This document shows, in pieces, positions 33,703 through 39,884 of a DNA stretch of 39,884 nucleotides; positions within the stretch are counted from its first letter, which is position 1; the number at the start of each line of letters is the position of its first letter. The DNA is from Clostridia bacterium (lineage in GTDB: Bacteria; Bacillota; Clostridia; Peptostreptococcales; Anaerovoracaceae). Below the pieces are notes generated by a model. It did not search any database. It saw only the letters and a program-made list of their open reading frames with translations, and had not been told where the DNA came from. The DNA lies in assembly GCA_024402995.1 (NCBI GenBank), contig JAKSSR010000004.1, positions 1-39,884 on the forward strand, given 5' to 3'. A program made the position numbers and the translations under genes.

Positions 33703-35064
33703 ATGAAAGTTGCAATAATCGGTGCCGGTAAGTTCGGCACTGCCGTTACCGAAACTCTTCTTGGCGGAGGCAACGACATTACGCTTATCGACAGCAGCGA
33801 AAACGTCATACAGAAAATGAACAACCGCTTCGACATCTATACCATCTGCGCAGACGCAAGAAGGGTAGAAGTCCTGGACGGTCTTCATATGGACACCTAT
33901 GATTTTCTCATTGCCGGAACCTCTGACGATGAGCTGAACATTATCATCTGCGAAATTGCAAAGAAGCTTGGCTGCAGAAGGTGCATAGCAAGAGTCCGTT
34001 CCCCGGAGTATGTTGAACAGGTTGAATTCCTCAAGAGCACCATGAAGATCGACTATATAGTCAATCCCGACCTGGCCTGCGCATCTGAAATATTCAAGTA
34101 CCTGACCGAAAAGAATACTCTCCGCGGAGGACGTTATACCGCGGACGGCGTTACCATTCTGGAATGCAAAATCGAAAGATTCCCCGGACTTTCCGGCCTC
34201 ATGGTCAAGGACGCCGGCCCCAAGCTCAACGGTACTCTGATCACCGCAGTTTCCCGCGAGGGCAAGATCATCGTCCCCAACGGCAATACCAAGCTGCTGG
34301 AAGGGGATACCCTTTATCTCTGCGGTCTTGACAAGACTGTCAACGAGATCAGCCGCAAGGTCCGTGAAAAGAAGGTCTATACCGATATTAAGAAGGTCAT
34401 GATCGCCGGCGGCGGAAAGACCGCCTTCTTCCTGGCCGACAAGCTTCTTGATTTCGGCGCCGCTGTCAAGATCATTGAACTGGACCGCAGCCGCTGCGAA
34501 TATCTTTCCGGCAAGCTGGACGGCGCTCTGGTCCTTAACGCCGACGCTACTGACACTTCTCTTCTTGCTGAAGAAAACCTGGACGGCATGGACGCTTTCG
34601 TAGCCGTTACCGGTTTTGACGAAGAAAATCTGCTCCTTTCACTCATTGCGAAGCAGCACGGGGTAGAGGACGTTGTTACAAAGATCAGCCGTAAGAGCTA
34701 TGCTCCTCTCACCGAAAACCTCGGGGTTTCAATGCTCATCAATCCTCTGGATATCTGCGCGTCCAATATTCTGCGTTATACACAGCAGGGTGAGTTCCTG
34801 GTATTCTCAAAGATGATCCAGGGCCAGGCAGAGTTCATTGAAATCTACGCAGAAGGCTCCATGGGCATTACAGCAAAGACCCTGACAGAGCTGGAAATTC
34901 CTGAAGGAGTCCTTATTGCCGCAATCCACCGTGACGGAGAGATCATCATTCCCCGCGGTTCCACGAGAATCCTTGAGGGCGACAGAGTAATTATCCTGTC
35001 CCTCCTTTCCAGCGTTCCCATGCTGGAGACCCTCATTAAGAAAGGTAAAGGTTCAGTCTTTTAA
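33703..35064 (+). CDS. trkA: Trk potassium uptake regulatory subunit TrkA
   Basis: The product is 453 aa with two RCK units in tandem. The first NAD-binding Rossmann fold begins MKVAIIGAGKFGTAV, and a second starts near residue 230 (KKVMIAGGGKTAFFLADKL). Each is followed by a TrkA-C domain (ending GDTLYLCG and GDRVIILS). It forms a cytosolic ring that gates TrkH according to nucleotides or, in many Firmicutes, c-di-AMP. GGAGGG precedes the ATG. The stop overlaps the trkH start by one base (TAATG), so the pair is made together. Confidence 0.92.
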   Translation: MKVAIIGAGKFGTAVTETLLGGGNDITLIDSSENVIQKMNNRFDIYTICADARRVEVLDGLHMDTYDFLIAGTSDDELNIIICEIAKKLGCRRCIARVRSPEYVEQVEFLKSTMKIDYIVNPDLACASEIFKYLTEKNTLRGGRYTADGVTILECKIERFPGLSGLMVKDAGPKLNGTLITAVSREGKIIVPNGNTKLLEGDTLYLCGLDKTVNEISRKVREKKVYTDIKKVMIAGGGKTAFFLADKLLDFGAAVKIIELDRSRCEYLSGKLDGALVLNADATDTSLLAEENLDGMDAFVAVTGFDEENLLLSLIAKQHGVEDVVTKISRKSYAPLTENLGVSMLINPLDICASNILRYTQQGEFLVFSKMIQGQAEFIEIYAEGSMGITAKTLTELEIPEGVLIAAIHRDGEIIIPRGSTRILEGDRVIILSLLSSVPMLETLIKKGKGSVF

Positions 35065-36527
35065 TGGTAACCTGGAAACCTGTCTGTAAAATTCTCGGTG
35101 CTGTTACGGCTCTGGTCGGGGCAACTATGCTTCTTCCTGTCGTATGCGCCGTAATATACGGAGAATGGGACTGCGTAAAAGCCTTTATGCTCTGCATGGT
35201 CCCCATGATAATAGCCGGTGTCCTTGCGCTGAAGCTGATCCCCGAAACGGAGAATGCTTCCATACGTATGCGCGACGGCTTCTTTGCCGTAGGCTTCGCC
35301 TGGCTGCTCATGTCTTTTTTCGGATCCCTTCCTTTTGTGATCTCCGGAACGATTCCCCACATGGCCGATGCTTTCTTTGAGACTGCCTCCGGCTTTACCA
35401 CCACCGGATCCACTATTCTTCAGGTAATAGAAGGGCTGCCCAAGTCCATGCTTCTCTGGCGTTCCTTTACTCACTTCCTGGGAGGTATGGGTGTTCTTGT
35501 CCTTACCGTTGCCATTCTTCCCATGCTTGGCATAGGCGGTGCAAAGCTCATGAGAGCTGAGACCACCGGCCCGACCATGGACCGCATAAGCTTCTCCCTC
35601 AACGATACGGCAAAGAGTCTGTATGTCATTTACATGGGCGTTACCGCTCTCGTCTGCGTCGGACTGCTTCTGTGCGGCTGCAATTTCTATGATTCCATTC
35701 TTCATGCCTTTTCTACTGTAGGCACCGGAGGTTTCTCATCCTTTAACGACAGCGTTGCCGGATTTAACAGCGTATGGGTGGAGATCGTCCTTGGACTGGG
35801 CATGTTCATCTGCGGCGTTAACTTCAACCTCTACTACGCCTTTATTAAAGGCGACCGCAAGGCCATTATAAAAGACAGTGAATTCCGGGTTTATGCCATA
35901 ATTGTCAGCGTATCCATAATATTTATTACGGTAACGCTGGTCGCAACTGGCACTTACGCCAGCCTGGGGAAGGCCCTCCGTGATTCTTTCTTCCAGGTCA
36001 CTTCACTCATAAGCACCACAGGCTTCGGCTCTGCCGATTATGACCTTTGGCCCGTTCCCTGCAGGATAGTTATCTTCTTCCTGTTTATTTTCGGCGGCTG
36101 CGCGTCGTCCACCGCCGGCGGCGTGAAGATCATACGCGTCATGCTTTTCGGAAAGCTCATTCAGAGAGGACTTTTCAGAAAGCTCCACAGCACATCTGTC
36201 AAGCCCGTTAAGATAGGGGGCACTTCCTTCAGCGCGAAGACTATGTCTGAGCTGGCTGCCTTCGGTATACTGTACGTGACGGTGATAGTCATAGGAACCT
36301 TAATAGTAAGCCTTGAAAAGGTATCACTTATAACCGCATTGAGTACGGTCCTGACCTGTCTTTCCAACATAGGTCCCGGCTTCGAAATGGTCGGTCCTAC
36401 CTGCAATTTTGCTTTTTATTCCGCTCCCGTTAAGGTCTTTCTCGGCGTGCTGATGATAGCCGGAAGACTGGAACTTTACACCATCATCTTACTCATCAGA
36501 CCCGAATTCTGGAACAAGTACAGATAG
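35064..36527 (+). CDS. trkH: TrkH-family potassium channel subunit, first copy
   Basis: The product is 487 aa. It has the four membrane-pore-membrane repeats of the superfamily, with selectivity-filter segments TASGFTTTGST, FSTVGTGGFSS, ISTTGFGSADYD and LSNIGPGFEM, each keeping its central glycine. It is the K+-conducting membrane subunit for the TrkA ring encoded just upstream, with which it overlaps by one base. It is immediately followed by a second homolog. Confidence 0.92.
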   Translation: MVTWKPVCKILGAVTALVGATMLLPVVCAVIYGEWDCVKAFMLCMVPMIIAGVLALKLIPETENASIRMRDGFFAVGFAWLLMSFFGSLPFVISGTIPHMADAFFETASGFTTTGSTILQVIEGLPKSMLLWRSFTHFLGGMGVLVLTVAILPMLGIGGAKLMRAETTGPTMDRISFSLNDTAKSLYVIYMGVTALVCVGLLLCGCNFYDSILHAFSTVGTGGFSSFNDSVAGFNSVWVEIVLGLGMFICGVNFNLYYAFIKGDRKAIIKDSEFRVYAIIVSVSIIFITVTLVATGTYASLGKALRDSFFQVTSLISTTGFGSADYDLWPVPCRIVIFFLFIFGGCASSTAGGVKIIRVMLFGKLIQRGLFRKLHSTSVKPVKIGGTSFSAKTMSELAAFGILYVTVIVIGTLIVSLEKVSLITALSTVLTCLSNIGPGFEMVGPTCNFAFYSAPVKVFLGVLMIAGRLELYTIILLIRPEFWNKYR

Positions 36528-36528
36528 C

Positions 36529-37983
36529 ATGAACACAAAATACAAAGCGATATTCAGAATAACAGGCCTTGTTCTCTGCATTCAGGCAATGGTCCTTGCC
36601 GTGCCGGCCGCTTCTGCTCTGTACTGGGGTGAATTGAGGTGTCTGGTCAGCTTCCTTATTTCCGCTGCCATCAGTCTTGCCATCGGTCTGCCCCTTCGCC
36701 TTTGCCTGAAGGAGGAAAAGGACACTCTCACTACCAGAGACGCTCTCATTACCATACTTTTTGTGTGGGTATGCATAACTTTAGATTCGGCCTTGCCATA
36801 TCTTATGAGCGGTCATCATACCAGCTTTGCCTCTGCTCTCTTTGAATCGGTATCTTCATGGACTACGACGGGCGCGACTGCTTTCCCCAACGTCGCGGCT
36901 CTTCCTCAGTCTATCAGTCTCTGGCGCAATTTCAGCCAGTGGCTTGGTGGCGCTGGAATATTGGTAATGTTGACTTTGCTGCTCCGCGGAATGGGAGGAA
37001 GCTCCACCCTCATGAAGCTGGAAGCTCCCGGCATTGTCATGTCGGAAAATTCCGGACGCTACCTGGTCCTTGCAAAGAAGCTTGCCATTACTTACGTTGT
37101 TTTAAGCGGCATACAGTTCATACTCCTGCTTTTGGGAGGCTGCGGCCCCTTTGACGCGATGATCATCACTTTCTCCAGCTGCGCTACCGGCGGAGCCACC
37201 TGCTATCACAGCAGCCTTGTAAGCTTCAGTCCTTATGTCCAGCTTGTCTCTGCGGTATTCATGATCCTTTCTTCCATGAATCTTGTCCTCATCGGCGGAG
37301 TTTTCCTGGGCGAAACAGAGAAGATGAAGAACAGCAGCGAAACGAAGCTGTACCCCATGGTCATGGCTGTCGCTGCCGTTGTCGTCATTGCTGATCTGAG
37401 ACTTACGGGAACCTATGAAACTCTTTCAGAGGCCATTCGTTACGGCGGTTTTCAGACGGTTTCCTTTGCCAGCACCTGCGGACTTTACAACGCCAACTTT
37501 GAGAATTGGCCCACCCTGTGCAAATCGATCCTGTCATTCATGACCTTTGCCGGCGGCTGCTCCATGTCCACTTCCGGAGCCATCAAGATCTTCAGGATCA
37601 TTATCCTCATCAAGCTGCTGAAAAGAAGCTTTACAACAAGACTTCATCCGACTGCGGTCAAGGCCGTTACTCTCAACGGAAAGGCACTGTCAGCCCAGGT
37701 CACCAATTCTGTTGTTTCATTCTTCTTTACGTATATGGTGGTGTTCCTCGCCGGAGTATTTATTATCTCCTTTGAGTCTCCTGATATGCAGAGTGCCTTT
37801 ACTTCTGCGGCTTCTCTGCTCAACAATATAGGTGCAGGCTTCGGCGCCATGGGGGCAAATGGCTGCTATGCTGAATACGGCCCCTTCATGAAGATATTCA
37901 TGTGTCTCCTCATGCTTGCCGGGCGCCTGGAACTCTATCCGGTCATACTTCCCTTTACAGGGACCTTCTATAAAAAACAGTAG
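36529..37983 (+). CDS. TrkH-family potassium channel subunit, second copy
   Basis: The product is 484 aa and is a diverged tandem paralog of the preceding gene, starting one base after its stop. Filter segments are SSWTTTGATAF, SSCATGGATCYH, ASTCGLYNANF and LNNIGAGFGAMG. The glycines remain, but loops 2 and 3 differ from the first copy (Cys-Ala for Val-Gly; Thr-Cys-Gly-Leu for Thr-Thr-Gly-Phe). There is no second trkA, so both would share one TrkA ring. It may conduct K+ or Na+ with different affinity; this is inference. Confidence 0.88.
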   Translation: MNTKYKAIFRITGLVLCIQAMVLAVPAASALYWGELRCLVSFLISAAISLAIGLPLRLCLKEEKDTLTTRDALITILFVWVCITLDSALPYLMSGHHTSFASALFESVSSWTTTGATAFPNVAALPQSISLWRNFSQWLGGAGILVMLTLLLRGMGGSSTLMKLEAPGIVMSENSGRYLVLAKKLAITYVVLSGIQFILLLLGGCGPFDAMIITFSSCATGGATCYHSSLVSFSPYVQLVSAVFMILSSMNLVLIGGVFLGETEKMKNSSETKLYPMVMAVAAVVVIADLRLTGTYETLSEAIRYGGFQTVSFASTCGLYNANFENWPTLCKSILSFMTFAGGCSMSTSGAIKIFRIIILIKLLKRSFTTRLHPTAVKAVTLNGKALSAQVTNSVVSFFFTYMVVFLAGVFIISFESPDMQSAFTSAASLLNNIGAGFGAMGANGCYAEYGPFMKIFMCLLMLAGRLELYPVILPFTGTFYKKQ

Positions 37984-38014
37984 CGGAACTTGATTGACTT
38001 GCGAGGTAGGTTAT

Positions 38015-39796
38015 ATGAACGTATTTGACATCATCAAGCTTTTGGGCGGGCTGGCCATGTTCCTTTTCGGCATGCGTCTCATGGGCGACGGCCTGAAGGA
38101 GAGTTCGTCGGGAAAACTGAAAAAAATGATGGAAGGTGTGACCAACAACCCGGTAAAGGCATTTCTGCTGGGCGTTGCCGTTACTGCGGTCATACAATCG
38201 TCTACGGCGACCATAGTCATTACATCAGGTTTGGTCGGCGCGGGAATATTGACTTTGCGTCAGTCTCTGGGCATTATCGTAGGTGCCAATGTAGGTACTA
38301 CCGTAACGGGTCAGATCATAAGACTGCTTGACGTTGATTCCTCAAGGACTGCCTGGCTGGAGATCTTCAAGCCTTCCACTCTTGCTCCTGTGGCCATGAT
38401 CATCGGCATAATTCTCATAATGGCCTTCAATAAGCGCACAGGCGGAAGTATTGCCATCGGCTTCGGCATTCTCTTTTCCGGACTGATGAATATGACGGGA
38501 GCTGTTGATACTCTCAGTGAAACAGGTGTTTTCGATCCGCTTTTCGCAAGTCTCTCCGGCAATCCCCTTATCGGTTATATTACCGGCGCAGGTGTTGCTT
38601 TTGTACTCCAGAGCTCGTCGGCGACCATAGGCATACTCCAGGCTTTTTCCATGGCGGACAGCCTTGTGTGGAAGGCAATTTACTCTGTCATCGTAGGTAT
38701 TTACCTGGGTGACTGCGTTACCACCGCCATCGTTTGCTCCATAGGCGCAAAGCCCGAAGCAAAGAGGGTAGGTATAGTCAATATTCTCTTCAACCTCAGC
38801 GAAACCGTTCTGGTCCTTACTGTTGTAACCATAGTCCACAAGCTCGGACTTATTGATAATCTTTGGGAAACTACCACTTCCCCCGGACTTATAGCAAATA
38901 CCAATACCATTTTCAATCTTGCCTGCGCCATTCTTCTTCTGCCTATGGTTGGCGTCTACGAAAAGCTCAGCCGCAAGATAATTAAAGAGGAGCCTGAGAA
39001 ACCCAACAAATACCAGGAAAAGCTGGATGCTCTCAACCCGGTATTCTTCAATACTCCGGCTCTTGCTCTCCGTTCCTGCTACGACGTTCTTCTCATTATG
39101 CTCAACTCCGCAAGGAAGAACATAGACATGTCCTTTGAGCTTCTCCGCCATTTTGACGAAGGAAAGGCAGAGGCTATTGAAGCGGAGGAAGACAATATCG
39201 ATCTGCTTACGGACAAGGTAAGCGAGTACATGGTAATAGCCTCTCCCCACATTCGTCTCGACTATCAGGTACGTATTCTCGATCAGTACTACAAGGTCGT
39301 TACCGAGTTCGAAAGACTGGGCGATCACGCCATAAACATTACCGATACTGCAAGAAACATGAGGCATAACAATGTAGCCTTTTCAAAGGAGGCTCTGGAG
39401 GAGCTGGAGGTTATCCAGACTCTTCTGGACAAGGTAATGGACTACACCACTCTGGCTTTTGAAAAGCGCGACCTTGAAGCTGCTTACCACATTGAACCTC
39501 TGGAACAGGTCGTTGACGACATGGTCAATGCCCTGAAGGATGCCCACATTGAAAGGCTCAGAAACGGTGCATGCAACGTCATTGCCGGCACCAATTTCCT
39601 GAATCTCATGCAGGACTTTGAGCGTATTTCGGCCCATTGCTCCAACATAGGCATTGCGACCATAACCCGTGTCAAGCCGGAGCTGGCGGCTCAGGCCCAC
39701 GAATACGCATCTACTCTCCACGGCGGAGACGATGCCGAATTCAACAGCGAATACAACGCTGCTCACGACGAGTTTTTCTCAAAACTCAAGGCTTAA
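38015..39796 (+). CDS. Na+/phosphate cotransporter NptA-type with PhoU-like C-terminus
   Basis: The product is 593 aa. ATG 38015 is chosen because GAGG (38003-38006) lies eight bases upstream and the family starts with a short N-terminus before the first span (LGGLAMFLFGMRLMGDGL). Two inverted Na/Pi-cotransporter repeats carry the motifs VIQSSTATIVI and LQSSSATIGIL. From about residue 350 to the end the protein is soluble and helical, resembling PhoU (KVVTEFERLGDHAINITD and FERISAHCSNIG). It takes up phosphate with sodium. It lies 31 bases after the second TrkH gene and may be in the same transcript. Confidence 0.9.
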   Translation: MNVFDIIKLLGGLAMFLFGMRLMGDGLKESSSGKLKKMMEGVTNNPVKAFLLGVAVTAVIQSSTATIVITSGLVGAGILTLRQSLGIIVGANVGTTVTGQIIRLLDVDSSRTAWLEIFKPSTLAPVAMIIGIILIMAFNKRTGGSIAIGFGILFSGLMNMTGAVDTLSETGVFDPLFASLSGNPLIGYITGAGVAFVLQSSSATIGILQAFSMADSLVWKAIYSVIVGIYLGDCVTTAIVCSIGAKPEAKRVGIVNILFNLSETVLVLTVVTIVHKLGLIDNLWETTTSPGLIANTNTIFNLACAILLLPMVGVYEKLSRKIIKEEPEKPNKYQEKLDALNPVFFNTPALALRSCYDVLLIMLNSARKNIDMSFELLRHFDEGKAEAIEAEEDNIDLLTDKVSEYMVIASPHIRLDYQVRILDQYYKVVTEFERLGDHAINITDTARNMRHNNVAFSKEALEELEVIQTLLDKVMDYTTLAFEKRDLEAAYHIEPLEQVVDDMVNALKDAHIERLRNGACNVIAGTNFLNLMQDFERISAHCSNIGIATITRVKPELAAQAHEYASTLHGGDDAEFNSEYNAAHDEFFSKLKA

Positions 39797-39845
39797 AAGC
39801 AAAAAAATAAAGGACCTGCTCCGAGAAGAGTGAACTTGTAAGATG

Positions 39846-39877
39846 AAAGTAGACACATAAAAAAGTGTCTACTTTTT
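39846..39877 (+). terminator. Terminator hairpin at the right edge
   Basis: AAAGTAGACAC (39846-39856) pairs perfectly with GTGTCTACTTT (39865-39875) around an A-rich eight-base loop, with T through 39877. It lies 49 bases after the NptA-type stop. The A-rich 5' side could let it work in both directions. Confidence 0.8.
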
Positions 39878-39884
39878 CTTTTGG

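Noticed and set aside
39846..39877. Terminal inverted repeat of an insertion sequence
   Set aside because: The 11-bp perfect repeat is a hairpin with a short loop and a T-run, better explained as a terminator; no transposase is nearby.

Overview
The window reads as chromosomal core DNA of a low-oxygen Firmicute, most likely class Clostridia. The reasons are the S10-spc-alpha ribosomal super-operon with rpsD placed between rpsK and rpoA, strong AGGAGG ribosome binding sites throughout, S14 of the zinc (type Z) form, an adenylate kinase with a four-cysteine LID, an ornithine-racemase-type enzyme and a GlpA/GlpB/DUF1667 flavoprotein set common in anaerobes. The genus cannot be read from the sequence. 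No rRNA, tRNA, CRISPR array, transposase or phage gene was seen.

Layout. (1) 1-7268, plus strand: the end of an ornithine/alanine racemase-family gene, a solute-binding lipoprotein with a G10 run, a NifU-domain Fe-S scaffold, a membrane-anchored CapA-type protein, an unrecognised 170-aa protein, and three tightly coupled redox genes (GlpA-like with a [2Fe-2S] BFD domain, GlpB-like, DUF1667), ending at a terminator. (2) 7361-8986: a lipoprotein with a C39-like papain-fold domain and its own terminator. (3) 8987-9609: a long untranslated region with two candidate promoters and a leader RNA that can form mutually exclusive hairpins, one followed by a U-rich run. (4) 9610-24872: 29 genes in one direction, rpsJ to rplQ, covering the S10, spc and alpha ribosomal operons plus secY, adk, map, infA and rpoA, closed by a strong terminator. 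(5) 24968-26422: a second C39-like protein, paralogous to the first but without a signal peptide, whose apparent promoter overlaps the preceding terminator. (6) 26519-32689, minus strand: a MalY/PatB aminotransferase, a 1071-aa J-like/TPR protein and an HscC-type Hsp70, convergent with (5) across a bidirectional terminator. (7) 32824-39796, plus strand: an EamA transporter, TrkA, two tandem TrkH-family proteins and an NptA-type Na/phosphate cotransporter with a PhoU-like tail, ending at a hairpin near the window edge.

How the parts work together. The central block makes the ribosome, the protein export channel, adenylate kinase, N-terminal methionine processing, IF-1 and the RNA polymerase alpha subunit from one long transcription unit. 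Its leader probably sets expression by attenuation. The minus-strand block is a chaperone module: a specialised Hsp70 with a J-like TPR partner. The right end handles K+ and phosphate. The main items for a second look are the two C39-like paralogs bracketing the ribosomal cluster, the S10 leader, the promoter nested in the rplQ terminator, the J-like domain without HPD next to HscC, the long charged tail on S3 and the G10 run.
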